From the IMG/VR virus record IMGVR_UViG_3300032050_000493, positions 1 to 33,021 of that record: a DNA stretch of 33,021 nt; one strand, given 5' to 3'. Position numbers and translations under genes: made by a program. This DNA comes from a virus. The first letter of the stretch is position 1; the number at the start of each line of letters is the position of its first letter. Of the stretch, positions 7,687 to 17,150 are shown in pieces. The notes under the pieces were generated by a model, which had not been told where the DNA came from, searched no databases, and was given only the letters and a program-made list of their open reading frames with translations.

Positions 7687-8934
7687 ATGGCAAATAACTT
7701 GCTAAGCATCTCCATGATCACCAACGAGGCGTTGATGGTCTTGGAAAACAGTTTGACCTTTACTGGTCGTGTAGACCGTAACTATGATGACCAATTTGCG
7801 GTTATCGGTGCAAAGATTGGTAACACAGTCAATGTACGCCGTCCTGGCCGTTTCATTGGTACCACCGGACCGGCTTTAAATGTCGAGGACTTCAACGAGA
7901 CCTCAACCCCTGTGACCCTCAGCACTCAATTCCATGTGGATACGCAGTTCACAACACAAGATTTGACCTTATCGTTAGATATGTTCTCTGACCGTGTTTT
8001 GAAGCCAGCAATCGCTGCTATTGCCAACAAAATTGACTTTGACGGCACCACAATGGCAGTAGATAACACAGCTAATACCGTTGGTACAGCTGGTGTAGTT
8101 CCATCTGACATCGCAACATTCCTAACCGCCCAGGCTTATTTGGACGGCGAAGGTTCGCCCCGCGATGGCAAGCGTTCTTGCGTGGTTGATCCCTTTACAG
8201 GTGCCTCGATTGTTGGCTCCTTAAAAGGTCTCTTTAACCCACAAGGCACTATCTCTGGTCAGTACGAAAAGGGAATGATGGGTCGCGACACCATTGGTAT
8301 GAACTGGTATATGGACCAAAACATTGTGTCCCATACTTATGGTTCTTACTCAACCGCCACATTGTCTACCAACACCAGCACATTTACTGGTTCGTTGACA
8401 ACTGGCTGGGCTCAGACCTCGACAATTACCATTGCAGCTGCAACCGCTAACGCCAACTTGAAGCAAGGCGATACGATTCAGATTGCTGGTGTATTCGCAG
8501 TCAACCCACAGAACCGCCAGCCATACGGTGGTAATGTATTGCGTAACTTTGTAGTTACTGCCGATACAACCATCACTTCTGGCGGCACAGCATCTGTAAC
8601 TGTTTCCCCAGCGATTATTACTGCTGGCCAGTTCCAGAATGTGAGCGTATTGTCTACCTCGTCAACTGCAGTTGTCACACCGTTCAACAAGACCGGTATT
8701 GTCAGCCCACAGAACTTGGTATTCCATCGCAATGCGTTTACCCTGGCTACAGCCGACCTCCAATTGCCTGACGGCGTACATTTTGCAGGTCGTGCAAGCG
8801 ATAAGGACAATGGTTTGTCGATTCGTGTGGTGCGTCAATACACCATTAACAACGACTCCATCCCAACCCGTTTAGATGTTTTATACGGCTGGGCTCCGCT
8901 TTATCCAGAACTCGCCTGCCGCGTAGCAGCTTAA
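7687..8934 (+). CDS. Major capsid protein (P22 coat gp5-like)
   Basis: 415 residues against 430 in P22 gp5. The start NNLLSISMITNEALMVLENS and the following VNVRRPGRF segment fit the P22 coat family N-terminal arm and E-loop region. Residues about 240-330 are Thr/Val-rich beta sequence with GDTIQIAGVFAVNPQNRQ and NFVVTAD, consistent with the inserted I-domain typical of this family. The end, RLDVLYGWAPLYPELACRV, is also characteristic. It forms the icosahedral shell. The strong ribosome site TTGGAGAATTATC precedes the ATG, as expected for the most abundant protein. Confidence 0.93.
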   Translation: MANNLLSISMITNEALMVLENSLTFTGRVDRNYDDQFAVIGAKIGNTVNVRRPGRFIGTTGPALNVEDFNETSTPVTLSTQFHVDTQFTTQDLTLSLDMFSDRVLKPAIAAIANKIDFDGTTMAVDNTANTVGTAGVVPSDIATFLTAQAYLDGEGSPRDGKRSCVVDPFTGASIVGSLKGLFNPQGTISGQYEKGMMGRDTIGMNWYMDQNIVSHTYGSYSTATLSTNTSTFTGSLTTGWAQTSTITIAAATANANLKQGDTIQIAGVFAVNPQNRQPYGGNVLRNFVVTADTTITSGGTASVTVSPAIITAGQFQNVSVLSTSSTAVVTPFNKTGIVSPQNLVFHRNAFTLATADLQLPDGVHFAGRASDKDNGLSIRVVRQYTINNDSIPTRLDVLYGWAPLYPELACRVAA

Positions 8935-8952
8935 TAGGAAAGGAACCTAATC

Positions 8953-9186
8953 ATGTCAAATCCAGGACCAGCAAGTACCCAAACCTCCAACTTCCTAATG
9001 AACGGAAGTGCAGCCGATGGTGTTTTACTCGGCATTGCAGGAGGTGAGGTTGGTTTTTACGGCGAGACTCCAGTAGTTCAAGCCGCTGCAATTACATCTT
9101 TGGCTGCAACCCCAACTACTGCTGAAACGGTAGCTGCTGTTAATGCCATCATTACAGCGTTAAAAAACATTGGCATTACTGCTTAA
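8953..9186 (+). CDS. Small head protein, possible decoration or head-fibre component
   Basis: A 77-residue protein straight after the coat gene, with its own ribosome site (AGGAAAGGAACC). It contains the motif GGEVGFYGETPVVQ followed by an alternating Ala/Thr stretch and VNAIITALKNIGI. The GFYGxTPVxQ plus VNAxIxALKxxGI pattern is a short module often seen at the ends of phage head-fibre and capsid-decoration proteins. A role on the capsid surface is inferred from this and from position. It is the last gene before the terminator at 9208. Confidence 0.6.
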   Translation: MSNPGPASTQTSNFLMNGSAADGVLLGIAGGEVGFYGETPVVQAAAITSLAATPTTAETVAAVNAIITALKNIGITA

Positions 9187-9207
9187 AATGTTTGTTTGAT
9201 TGGAAAG

Positions 9208-9233
9208 GCCACCCCCATAAAGGGTGGCTTTTT
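9208..9233 (+). terminator. Rho-independent terminator after the capsid genes
   Basis: GCCACCC at 9208-9214 pairs perfectly with GGGTGGC at 9222-9228 around a seven-base loop and is followed directly by five T residues. It lies between the small head protein and the glycosyltransferase gene. It would cut capsid-gene transcripts short and lower expression of tail genes relative to coat. Confidence 0.85.
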
Positions 9234-9250
9234 CCATTTACGGAGACTGC

Positions 9251-9934
9251 ATGAAACACATTATGATTGCAATGCCGGCCTATACTGGCACAGTTCATAT
9301 GGGAACAATGCGTTCCTTATTTACCGATTTAATCTCTTTAATCAAAAGAGGCGATAAATTTACCTTAGTTGATGACATTGGAAATGCGTTAATTGCCGAT
9401 TGTCGAGGCGTAATTGCCACTAATTTTTATCATTCCGACTGCGATGAGTTAATTTTTATAGATTCAGATGTGGCCTGGCAAGCTGGTGCTTTGTTAAGGC
9501 TAGTAGACGCGCCCGTTGATCTAGTTGCCGGAATATATCCCTCAAGAGCAGAGCCCATAAAATACAATGTTCGTTACCTAGATAAACCTGAGTTATGGGC
9601 CGATCCGGTTACCGGATTATTGGAGGTTCAATGCGCTCCCACGGGATTTATGAAAATTAGTCGTAATTGCATAACAAAAATGATTGAGGCCTATCCAAAG
9701 ACTGGATTTCACCATGAATGCAAAACAGAGCAGTTTTATCCATTATTTGACTATATTTATAACGAAGAATTGAAATATAAATTTGGCGAGGATTATTCTT
9801 TTTGTATTAGATGGCGAGATATTGGCGGCCAAGTATGGGTTGATCCAGAGATAGAAATGGGTCACATAGGACTAAAATGTTTTCAAGGACACTTTGGAAA
9901 TTGGCTTAAAAGTAGGATAATTAAACAAACTTAA
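9251..9934 (+). CDS. Glycosyltransferase-like protein (GT-A fold)
   Basis: 227 residues. The sequence begins KHIMIAMPAYTGTVHMGTMR, a nucleotide-sugar-binding start, and carries ELIFIDSDVAW near residue 70, where DSD matches the metal-binding DxD motif of GT-A enzymes. It continues with DLVAGIYPSR and later GFMKISR, both usual in phage-encoded members. The ATG at 9251 follows GGAG at six bases; the in-frame TTG at 9224 lies inside the terminator and is rejected. Enzymes like this may glycosylate virion proteins, DNA or host surface sugars; the target is not visible. It is the first gene after the capsid terminator. Confidence 0.75.
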   Translation: MKHIMIAMPAYTGTVHMGTMRSLFTDLISLIKRGDKFTLVDDIGNALIADCRGVIATNFYHSDCDELIFIDSDVAWQAGALLRLVDAPVDLVAGIYPSRAEPIKYNVRYLDKPELWADPVTGLLEVQCAPTGFMKISRNCITKMIEAYPKTGFHHECKTEQFYPLFDYIYNEELKYKFGEDYSFCIRWRDIGGQVWVDPEIEMGHIGLKCFQGHFGNWLKSRIIKQT

Positions 9935-9949
9935 CCATAAGGATTAATC

Positions 9950-10282
9950 ATGGATTCCCTTAAAATTCTTTCTCCAACCTATCGGCTGGACCTTACAACT
10001 TCCGCATCATCCGCTTTACAACTAATCCCAGATACGCCAACCCTTGCATTTCGTGTGGCTATCCTAAATACTGGAACGGGTACGGCAGCGATTACTTTTG
10101 GCACAACTGATTCCAATATGGCTACCCCTGCGATTGCGTCAACTGGTGGCAGCGGGTCATTTATCTTGGCTCCAAGTATGTTTTTGCCAATTATTATTGA
10201 TTGCCCAAGACCCAACTTTTTTATTAAGGCTATTTCGTCAACAACAAACACGCTTTATTTGACGCTCGTAGCTAACGAATAA
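9950..10282 (+). CDS. Hypothetical 110-aa beta-rich structural protein
   Basis: A 110-residue protein dominated by alternating hydrophobic and Ser/Thr residues (beta strands), with AFRVAILNTGTGTAAITFGT and a final NTLYLTLVANE. It has no cysteine pairs or membrane segment. The ribosome site AAGGATTAATC precedes the ATG. Position between the glycosyltransferase and the tail fibre suggests a virion component such as a fibre adaptor or head decoration, but I do not recognise a family. Confidence 0.6.
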   Translation: MDSLKILSPTYRLDLTTSASSALQLIPDTPTLAFRVAILNTGTGTAAITFGTTDSNMATPAIASTGGSGSFILAPSMFLPIIIDCPRPNFFIKAISSTTNTLYLTLVANE

Positions 10283-10292
10283 GGGATTTACC

Positions 10293-13058
10293 ATGTCCAA
10301 CGACACCGCAAAGACTATAACAACCAATATAGTGCCGGTCCAAGGAACTTTTGAGCCCTTGCCGCCGTATGAGTGCATTAACTTAATTGGACCTGCTGGA
10401 ACGCCGTTTTTTGCCCCTACAAACCCTAATTTGGATGGGGTAAGCATTACCAATAGCACGATTAATAGCACTACGATTGGGGCAACAACCCCGTCAACTG
10501 CGGCGTTTACCTCGGCAAGCGCAACAAGTCTGCCTGTTGGCGGTAATGACCTAACCAATAAAACCTATGTTGACGCGGCATTGGCTGGTATTTCTTGGAA
10601 AGAGCCAGTTCGTGCCGGAACAACGGCCAACATTACCCTATCAGGCGCACAAACAATTGATGGCGTGGCAGTCGTTGCTGGTGATCGAGTATTGGTAAAA
10701 GACCAAACTAACGCAGCGCAAAACGGTATTTATGTGGCAGCTGCGGGCGCGTGGGCAAGAGCAGAAGATGCCAATACTTGGGACGAATTGGTGTCTGCTT
10801 TGGTTTTTATAACCTCCGGTGGATTATCCGGTTCAGCTTGGTATTGCTACATTCAGCCAGGCGGCACTCTTGGAGTTACCGCGGTCAATTGGTCAAACTT
10901 CCAAGTGTCTGGCGCTTATTTTGCTGGCACCGGTTTATCGTTAGCAGCAAATACTTTTAGCATTACCAATACTGGTGTTTCTGCCAATACTTATGGATCG
11001 GCTAGCACGGTTCCAGCCATTGCAGTCAATGCCCAAGGTCAGATTACTAGCGCAACTAATACAAGTATTGCTATTGCAGGCAGCCAAGTTACTAGCGGAA
11101 CTATTGATACTGCTAGAATTTCAGGTTCTTATACAGGCATTACCGCGGTTGGTACGCTATCTGGATTGACAGTCAGCAGCACAATTACCGGCTCGATTTC
11201 GGGTAACGCAGCCACCGCAACAACTGCAACCACGGCTACAACGGCTACAACGGCCACCAACCTTGCAGGCGGCGCAACTGGTTCTATTCCCTATCAAAGT
11301 AGCGCTGGAACAACAACATTTTTAGCAGCTGGCAGCAACGGTCAAGTATTAACTTTGGCTGGTGGCGTACCAACATACGCGACACCAACCACGGGAACGG
11401 TCACCTCTGTAGGCGGTACTGGAACGGTATCTGGCATTAGTTTGTCGGGAACGGTAACAAGCAGCGGAAACCTTACACTTGGCGGCACATTAGACTTATC
11501 CGCGCCCCCAACCATTGGTAATACAACTGCAAATACAATTCGTGGCACAACCGTTACCGCAACTACTGGTTTTGTAGGTACTAATTTTGATGCTGCAGGA
11601 TCAGGCGGTGGTAATTTAAGAAATTCTAGTGGAACCCCTCAAATTCAATGGGGCGGCGGTGGTGGTAACAATGTTTCTATTGATGTAGCAACTAACATTA
11701 ATCCAGCAAATGCTGCGGTAGCAATTAGTCCTACCGGAACTGGAACTGTTGCAATATCGCCTGCGGGCGCGTTGACTGTAAATCCAACAACCGCATCAAC
11801 CATGAACAATGTGGCTATTGGCGGAACAACGCCGCTGGCTGGCACATTTACTGATTTAAGGGTAAACAACACTATTTCTTTGGCCGGAACTACCGGAACG
11901 GCTGGATTTGTTTTGACTTCCAATGGCGCATCTGCCCCAACCTGGCAATCTGCAGCAGGCGGTTTAACAATTACAGACGATACGACTACAAATGCAACTC
12001 GTTATTTAGCATTTACAAGCGCTACAAGCGGATCAATTACTGGTCAGAATGTATCATCTACCAAGTTGCAATTTAATCCCTCTACTGGATTTTTAGCATC
12101 AACTGGAACAATTGTTGGTGCTGGCACAGTATCAGCCCCAGCCATTACATTTACTGGCGATACCAACACAGGTATTTATTCCCCAGCAGCCGACACTATT
12201 GCCTTTACAGAAGGTGGTGTTGAGAGTATGCGGATTGATTCATCAGGTAATGTGGGTATTGGCACTACTAGTCCGTCTGCACCATTAGATATACAAAGCG
12301 ACTCAGGCGGTACTGGAATTAGAGTTCGTGGCAGAGCAAGCGCAAACGCTGGAGCAATTCGTTATTTTGCTAACGACAATACTACGCAACGAGCAAGAAT
12401 TGAGTCCAACGACACTAGTTTGGAAATTAATTCTATTTCAAGCCTACCCATAACAATTCTTACAGCCAACGCAGAACGGATGCGTATTACCTCTGGTGGT
12501 GATGTTTGCATTGGAACAACAACTGCCAACGCAAAGCTAGAAGTTGTTGGCGGTCAGTTTCGTGTAGCAAATACATCAACTGCTGCACTTTGTATTATTA
12601 GCACCGATAGCACCTCAACCAACGGCATTACCATTGAATCTTCTTACTATGGTGGTGCTGGATATGGACCAATGAAGTTTAATGCTGGTGGTTCAGAACG
12701 GATGCGTCTTGATACTTCTGGTAATCTGTTATTCAACTCAGGTTACGGCTCAGTAGCTACAGCATACGGTGTTCGTGCTTGGGTTAAGTTTACTGGTTCT
12801 AGCGGCGCTATATCTTCATCTGGTGGGGTATCTTCTGTAACTAGAAATAGTACAGGCCATTACACAGTTAATTTATCTTTTACTATGCCAGATGCAAACT
12901 ACGCCGTTACTGCTATGCCATTTAATCAATCAAGTGGTAGTGGAACACGCTGTATAGTAGGTGAAGGCACCCCAACAACTACAAGTTTCCAAATATTTAA
13001 CATGCTTTTTAACGGCTCTCAAGAAGACGCTAACACAGCAGTTATGGTAACTAGATAA
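10293..13058 (+). CDS. Tail fibre protein
   Basis: A 921-residue Ser/Thr/Gly/Ala-rich protein with low charge, typical of a trimeric phage fibre. Residues about 80-210 form a recognisable fibre domain (NDLTNKTYVDAALAG, VVAGDRVLVKDQTNAAQNGI). A Thr/Ala repeat near residues 308-324 is encoded by tandem ACA/ACG-GCT triplets at about 11213-11262, a likely slippage site. The middle has repeated MRIDSSGNVGIGTTSPSAPL-like units, common in fibre shafts. The end lacks an S74 self-cleaving chaperone and instead carries a compact beta domain (GHYTVNLSFTMPDANYAV). It is the likely receptor-binding fibre; this C-terminal part would decide host range. Confidence 0.88.
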   Translation: MSNDTAKTITTNIVPVQGTFEPLPPYECINLIGPAGTPFFAPTNPNLDGVSITNSTINSTTIGATTPSTAAFTSASATSLPVGGNDLTNKTYVDAALAGISWKEPVRAGTTANITLSGAQTIDGVAVVAGDRVLVKDQTNAAQNGIYVAAAGAWARAEDANTWDELVSALVFITSGGLSGSAWYCYIQPGGTLGVTAVNWSNFQVSGAYFAGTGLSLAANTFSITNTGVSANTYGSASTVPAIAVNAQGQITSATNTSIAIAGSQVTSGTIDTARISGSYTGITAVGTLSGLTVSSTITGSISGNAATATTATTATTATTATNLAGGATGSIPYQSSAGTTTFLAAGSNGQVLTLAGGVPTYATPTTGTVTSVGGTGTVSGISLSGTVTSSGNLTLGGTLDLSAPPTIGNTTANTIRGTTVTATTGFVGTNFDAAGSGGGNLRNSSGTPQIQWGGGGGNNVSIDVATNINPANAAVAISPTGTGTVAISPAGALTVNPTTASTMNNVAIGGTTPLAGTFTDLRVNNTISLAGTTGTAGFVLTSNGASAPTWQSAAGGLTITDDTTTNATRYLAFTSATSGSITGQNVSSTKLQFNPSTGFLASTGTIVGAGTVSAPAITFTGDTNTGIYSPAADTIAFTEGGVESMRIDSSGNVGIGTTSPSAPLDIQSDSGGTGIRVRGRASANAGAIRYFANDNTTQRARIESNDTSLEINSISSLPITILTANAERMRITSGGDVCIGTTTANAKLEVVGGQFRVANTSTAALCIISTDSTSTNGITIESSYYGGAGYGPMKFNAGGSERMRLDTSGNLLFNSGYGSVATAYGVRAWVKFTGSSGAISSSGGVSSVTRNSTGHYTVNLSFTMPDANYAVTAMPFNQSSGSGTRCIVGEGTPTTTSFQIFNMLFNGSQEDANTAVMVTR

Positions 13059-13067
13059 GGAAATAAA

Positions 13068-13484
13068 ATGTCACAAGTAATTATTTTTACTAACGAAAAT
13101 GGGAATGTATCAGTTACGTACCCAACACCAGAATATTTAGAGACAAACACAATTGAAGACGTGCTGGCTAAGGACTGCCCAGAACACGCTATTATTGTTG
13201 ATGCCTCAGAACTGCCAGAAGACGCAGCTGACTTTTTTGACGCATGGCGTTTAGTTGATGGTGTTGTTTCTGTTAACTTAGCTGCGGCTAAAGAAATAAC
13301 AAAAACTCGTTTACGTGCAGAACGTACACCACTATTGCAAGCACAAGATGTAGCCTTTCAGAGAGCATTAGAGTCTGGTGCAGATACGACTGCTATTGTT
13401 GCTGAAAAACAGAGATTGCGTGATATTACTAACTTGGCTGATACAGCTACAACCTTAGACGAACTAAAGGAAATTACAGTATGA
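13068..13484 (+). CDS. Putative tail fibre accessory or assembly protein
   Basis: A 138-residue protein directly after the fibre gene. The N-terminal half is beta-rich and acidic (MSQVIIFTNENGNVSVTYPT, IIVDASELP). The C-terminal half is helical, LRAERTPLLQAQDVAFQRAL and KQRLRDITNLADTATTLDEL. This helical end resembles the C-terminus of phage tail-fibre assembly proteins. Position supports a fibre chaperone or adaptor role, which is inference. It overlaps the next gene by four bases (ATGA). Confidence 0.6.
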   Translation: MSQVIIFTNENGNVSVTYPTPEYLETNTIEDVLAKDCPEHAIIVDASELPEDAADFFDAWRLVDGVVSVNLAAAKEITKTRLRAERTPLLQAQDVAFQRALESGADTTAIVAEKQRLRDITNLADTATTLDELKEITV

Positions 13485-13774
13485 GCTTTACATGGAATGT
13501 AGTACAGATGGACAGACTTACTTCTGATGGCTTTGTAGTTACAGTACATTACACAGTAAACGCAGTAGATGGTGATTACTCTGCGTCTACCTACGGCACA
13601 GTAGGTTACACAGAGCAACCTGGCAAGCAATACATTCCTTACATTGATTTGACTGAAGCTGAAGTTGTTGGCTGGGTGCAAGAATCGCTTGGCAAAAACA
13701 CAGTAGAGGAAGGTTTGGCAGCACAGATTGAAGCGCAAAAGAATCCGGCACAAGAGTCTGGTGTACCTTGGTAA
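13481..13774 (+). CDS. Small conserved phage protein (DUF7936-like)
   Basis: 97 residues starting MSFTWNVVQMDRLTSDGFVV, with a central SASTYGTVGY, a conserved DLTEAEVVGWV helix and a C-terminal ESGVPW. This order is a recurring small protein in phage fibre regions that I recall as DUF7936; the function is unknown. It overlaps the preceding gene by four bases. The next gene has the same plan, so the two are probably diverged paralogues. Confidence 0.65.
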   Translation: MSFTWNVVQMDRLTSDGFVVTVHYTVNAVDGDYSASTYGTVGYTEQPGKQYIPYIDLTEAEVVGWVQESLGKNTVEEGLAAQIEAQKNPAQESGVPW

Positions 13775-13787
13775 TTAAAGGCAAATA

Positions 13788-14099
13788 ATGACTGAATATC
13801 AATGGACAATATTAGAAACTCTTATTATTGATGGGGCTCTTAAATCCGTTAAATATTGGTGCAAAGCAACGGATAGTAAGCATTCCGTAGAGACAGAGGG
13901 TAACTGGAAAATGCTTATTCCGCACATGGTTGATGAAGATACAACAGAACACCAGGTTATCCATTGGCTTGATTTAGATGCTACCCAAGACGGCAAACAT
14001 CTTATAAAATACAGATTACAAGAGCAGCTGGATGCGCTTAGTTTTGAAATATCAACTAAACCGCCCTGGGCCGTGGACACATTTAAGGTGACGATATGA
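13788..14099 (+). CDS. Small phage protein, probable paralogue of the preceding gene
   Basis: 103 residues starting [20 protein letters not shown]. The layout parallels the previous protein: a short W-containing first strand, an acidic middle, a helix ending in VIHWLDLDA, a second helix [10 protein letters not shown], and a Pro-Pro-Trp near the end. The ribosome site is AAAGGCAAATA before ATG. The end overlaps the gp4-like gene by four bases. No function can be stated. Confidence 0.6.
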   Translation: MTEYQWTILETLIIDGALKSVKYWCKATDSKHSVETEGNWKMLIPHMVDEDTTEHQVIHWLDLDATQDGKHLIKYRLQEQLDALSFEISTKPPWAVDTFKVTI

Positions 14100-15061
14100 C
14101 ACAACCAATCGACATCATCTCCCGCGCCCTAAAAGACATTGGGGCTTTGGAGGCTGGTGAAACTCCCGCTCCAGCGGACTCGCAAGACGCATTTGATATG
14201 CTCAATGACATGGTTGACCAATGGTCAAATGAGCAAATGATGGTCTTTTATAAGACCGAAATTATTTTTACCCTGACCGCTGGCCAAACCCAATACACCA
14301 TTGGTGCGGGTGGCCAAATCGGGGGTACTATTACTGGATCAATCAGCGGCACGACCTTAACCGTTACCAATGTCTCTAGTGGCGCCATTGCCCTTGGAAT
14401 GACATTGTCAGGCTCTGGTGTGGCAGCTGGTACAAAGATTACTGGTTTTAAATCGGGTGCGGGCGGTAATGTTAATTCCAATGGAACTTACACCGTTAAT
14501 ATCTCGCAGACCGTAGCCAGTACGACAATTAGTGCGTATTACGAGCGCCCTTTATCCATTAATTCTGCATTTGTTAGGGTAAACACTAACTCCAATGGCC
14601 AGCCTATTTTGAATGGTGGCTTAGATTATCCGGTGGCTATTCTTAACCTAGAAAACTATGAGTTGATTGGTTTAAAGACTCTCAATGGTCCGTGGCCTCG
14701 CGCCCTGTACTATCAGCCAGGCGAATCTTTGGGAACAGTTACCGTATGGCCTAATCCATCCCAAGGCGAGATGCATATTTTTGCCGATACCCTGTTTCAG
14801 CGCTTTGCCTCCATTAACGATGAGATAGTCATCCCACAAGGCTATTTAATGGCCCTTAGATGGTGTTTAGCCGAGCGTTTGATGCCGATGTATGGAAAAG
14901 CTAGTCCAACGCAAATACAGATGATTAACGGCTTTGCTAACCACGCTAAGGCAACTATTAAACGCAACAATATGAAACCAATGCAAGTGGCTCGATTTGA
15001 GGATTCATTAATTGTAGGCAAGAGAGCAGACGCTGGCTGGATTCTGACCGGAGGCTTTTAA
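14096..15061 (+). CDS. Tail accessory / DNA-stabilisation protein (P22 gp4-like) with inserted beta module
   Basis: 321 residues. The N-terminus [20 protein letters not shown] and the [17 protein letters not shown] segment fit the helical P22 gp4 family, as does the later [21 protein letters not shown]22 gp4 has 166 residues; phage relatives often have longer C-termini. Residues about 79-148 are a foreign-looking module ([19 protein letters not shown] to [12 protein letters not shown]) placed in the loop between YTIGAGG and ERPLSIN. The same module occurs twice in the next gene. The core protein closes the portal after packaging and receives the gp10-like hub. Start and end each overlap neighbours by a few bases. 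Confidence 0.82.
   Translation: MTQPIDIISRALKDIGALEAGETPAPADSQDAFDMLNDMVDQWSNEQMMVFYKTEIIFTLTAGQTQYTIGAGGQIGGTITGSISGTTLTVTNVSSGAIALGMTLSGSGVAAGTKITGFKSGAGGNVNSNGTYTVNISQTVASTTISAYYERPLSINSAFVRVNTNSNGQPILNGGLDYPVAILNLENYELIGLKTLNGPWPRALYYQPGESLGTVTVWPNPSQGEMHIFADTLFQRFASINDEIVIPQGYLMALRWCLAERLMPMYGKASPTQIQMINGFANHAKATIKRNNMKPMQVARFEDSLIVGKRADAGWILTGGF
14330..14539 (+). repeat. Beta-rich repeat module, copy 1 (in gp4-like gene)
   Basis: It encodes about 70 residues with the pattern [11 protein letters not shown], GxTLSGx[16 protein letters not shown]. It is related to the two copies at 15457-15657 and 15667-15870. This copy has a longer GGNVNSNG loop. It interrupts an otherwise normal gp4-like sequence. 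Confidence 0.75.
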
Positions 15062-16932
15062 TGCCAGACTTTGGATTTGTTGGCGCAGCTTACGAGGCTC
15101 CCTCTATTTATCAGGATGCCCAAGAATGCATTAATTTTTATCCTGAAATAGACCCCACTAAGCCGCAAGGTGACCGTGGAATCATAGCGCTTTATCCAAC
15201 ACCAGGCTTAGAAACTGTAGCAATTCTTCCCAATCAAGAAGAAGTGCGTGGTATTCGCACCCTGTCCGGTGGGGCTCAGGTCGTGACCGTATGCGGTGAT
15301 TTTGTATATGTCATGGAATCAGACTACACGCCCAAAATGATTGGCCAGATGAATACCTCTACCGGCTTGGTCGGAATTGTGGATAACGGCGTGAATGTCT
15401 ACATTGTTGATGAGACTTATCGCTATACATGGTTTATATCCAATCCATCCGCAGCAACCTTTACTGGATCAATATCAACAACGACTTTGACAGTTACCTC
15501 TGTTTTGAGCGGAACCATAGCTGTTGGCCAAGCTATTTTTGGTCAAGGAGTTTCCCAAAATACCGTCATTACTGCGTTAGGTACAGGTAGCGGTGGGGTT
15601 GGAACTTATACGGTTAGCAACTCGCAAACTGTTGCATCCACTACTATTAACTCGGTTGCCTCTCCTGCTATTGTTACTGGTGCTATATCAGGAACAACCC
15701 TTACGGTCTCTGCGGTCACTAGCGGGACTTTGCGGATAGGTCAAACCATTGATGGTACTGGCGTAACCGATGGCACGATTATTAAGGCGTTTGGTACAGG
15801 ATCAGGAGGCGTAGGTACTTACACAGTTAGCGCGTCCCAGACTGTTAGTAGCACAACTATATTTGCCATGAATTGGACCGTATTACCAGCTAATGACGGC
15901 CCATTTGAAGGTGGTGGAACGGTTGATATTACCGACAATTATTTTGTTTATAACAAACCTGATTCGCAGCTTTGGGCTGCCACAGATTTATTAAGCCCTA
16001 TTACCGACCCGCTATCATTTGCTAGTAAGGATGGCTCACCCGATGACCTTGTGTCGATTATTGTTGACCGCCGAGAAGTTTATTTATTGGGTGAGATGTC
16101 CTCCGAAGTATGGATTAATTCGGGCGCGGTGCCATTTCCATTTACTAGGATTCCTGGTACATCTACCCAACAAGGTATTGCAGCGCAATATTCTATGTCT
16201 CGGATGGGTAATTCGTTTGCATATGTCTCCAAAAACAATCGCGGTGAGGCAATGGTTGTGCGCATGAATGGATATTTTCCTGAAAGAATATCAACCCATG
16301 CGGTAGAAACAACCTTAGTCAATCAGAATGTGTCTAATGCGATAGCGTGGACCTATCAGCTTGAAGGCCATGAGGTCTATGTGGTGACCTTTCCCTCAAT
16401 TGGTGATAACGGCCTTACCTGGGCATTTGACAACACAACTGGCCTTTGGCATAAATGGTTGTACCGTAACAATCAGAATGAATACGAGCGACACCGTGGT
16501 AATTGCTGCGCATTCTTTAACCAGCAAGTATTGGTTGGGGATTACCAAAACGGCAAGATTTATCAGTTAAGCCGCAACTATTACACAGACGATGGCCAGC
16601 CAATCCGCCGGATTCGCAGAGCCCCACACATTACAAGCGACTTGCAGCGCCAGTATTTCCATGAGTTGCAGATTCAGTTTCAGCCTGGCGTTGGACTATC
16701 TACCGGCCAAGGGGATGACCCCCAGGCTATGTTGCGCTGGTCTAATGACGGCGGCTCTACTTGGTCTAATGAATATTGGACAAGTATTGGAAAACAAGGA
16801 AAATACCTAAATCGTGCTATTTGGCGGCGGTTAGGGTTTTCCCGTGATAAGGTTTTTGAGGTATCTATCTCAGACCCCGTCAAGGCAGTCATTATTTCAG
16901 CAAATTTAAAGGCCGAAGCTGGAGAAAATTAA
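15061..16932 (+). CDS. Tail hub / packaged-DNA stabilisation protein (P22 gp10-like) with two inserted modules
   Basis: 623 residues against 472 in P22 gp10. The start, [20 protein letters not shown] then NFYPEI, and the [20 protein letters not shown] segment are typical of the gp10 family, as are [20 protein letters not shown] and the end region [17 protein letters not shown]. The extra length comes from two tandem 65-70 residue modules at residues about 133-199 and 203-270, related to the one in the gp4-like protein. The protein forms a beta-propeller-like hub on which fibres sit. Its ATG overlaps the gp4-like stop, and its own stop overlaps the next ATG. Confidence 0.85.
   Translation: MPDFGFVGAAYEAPSIYQDAQECINFYPEIDPTKPQGDRGIIALYPTPGLETVAILPNQEEVRGIRTLSGGAQVVTVCGDFVYVMESDYTPKMIGQMNTSTGLVGIVDNGVNVYIVDETYRYTWFISNPSAATFTGSISTTTLTVTSVLSGTIAVGQAIFGQGVSQNTVITALGTGSGGVGTYTVSNSQTVASTTINSVASPAIVTGAISGTTLTVSAVTSGTLRIGQTIDGTGVTDGTIIKAFGTGSGGVGTYTVSASQTVSSTTIFAMNWTVLPANDGPFEGGGTVDITDNYFVYNKPDSQLWAATDLLSPITDPLSFASKDGSPDDLVSIIVDRREVYLLGEMSSEVWINSGAVPFPFTRIPGTSTQQGIAAQYSMSRMGNSFAYVSKNNRGEAMVVRMNGYFPERISTHAVETTLVNQNVSNAIAWTYQLEGHEVYVVTFPSIGDNGLTWAFDNTTGLWHKWLYRNNQNEYERHRGNCCAFFNQQVLVGDYQNGKIYQLSRNYYTDDGQPIRRIRRAPHITSDLQRQYFHELQIQFQPGVGLSTGQGDDPQAMLRWSNDGGSTWSNEYWTSIGKQGKYLNRAIWRRLGFSRDKVFEVSISDPVKAVIISANLKAEAGEN
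15457..15657 (+). repeat. Beta-rich repeat module, copy 2 (in gp10-like gene)
   Basis: It encodes [12 protein letters not shown] to [11 protein letters not shown]. It shares the central [13 protein letters not shown] block with copy 3 and the SQTVASTTI end with copy 1. Confidence 0.75.
15667..15870 (+). repeat. Beta-rich repeat module, copy 3 (in gp10-like gene)
   Basis: It encodes [12 protein letters not shown] to [11 protein letters not shown], in tandem with copy 2 and separated from it by only a few residues. The protein-level match is much clearer than the DNA match, so the duplication is not recent. Confidence 0.75.
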
Positions 16933-17150
16933 TGTCTACACCGCAAAATCAACGGCTACCAACCAGCCCATTAATTGATAATACGGGACGGCCTACTCGC
17001 GCCTGGCAGCTGTTTTTATTAAACTTGTTGAACTTTTCAAGCGCCACAACGGCTACGGCTGGATCGGCTACTTTGCCAGCAAACCCAGAGGGATTTATTG
17101 AGGTTACCGTAAACGGTGAGTCTAAAAGAATTCCCTATTACAACCTATGA
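16932..17150 (+). CDS. Small conserved tail-region protein (72 aa)
   Basis: 72 residues starting [20 protein letters not shown]. It has a WQLFLLNLLNF helix, then an ATAGSATLPANPEGFIEVTV segment ending in IPYYNL. The SATLPANPxGF pattern plus the terminal PYY recurs in short proteins beside gp10-like genes in podoviruses. It overlaps both neighbours by a few bases. It could be a tail adaptor or a degenerate needle substitute; nothing in the sequence decides. Confidence 0.65.
   Translation: MSTPQNQRLPTSPLIDNTGRPTRAWQLFLLNLLNFSSATTATAGSATLPANPEGFIEVTVNGESKRIPYYNL

Noticed and set aside
13358-13753. Leftward frame opposite the fibre accessory genes
   Set aside because: It is a shadow of two coupled rightward genes; it is rich in Cys, Tyr and Arg and has no recognisable domain.
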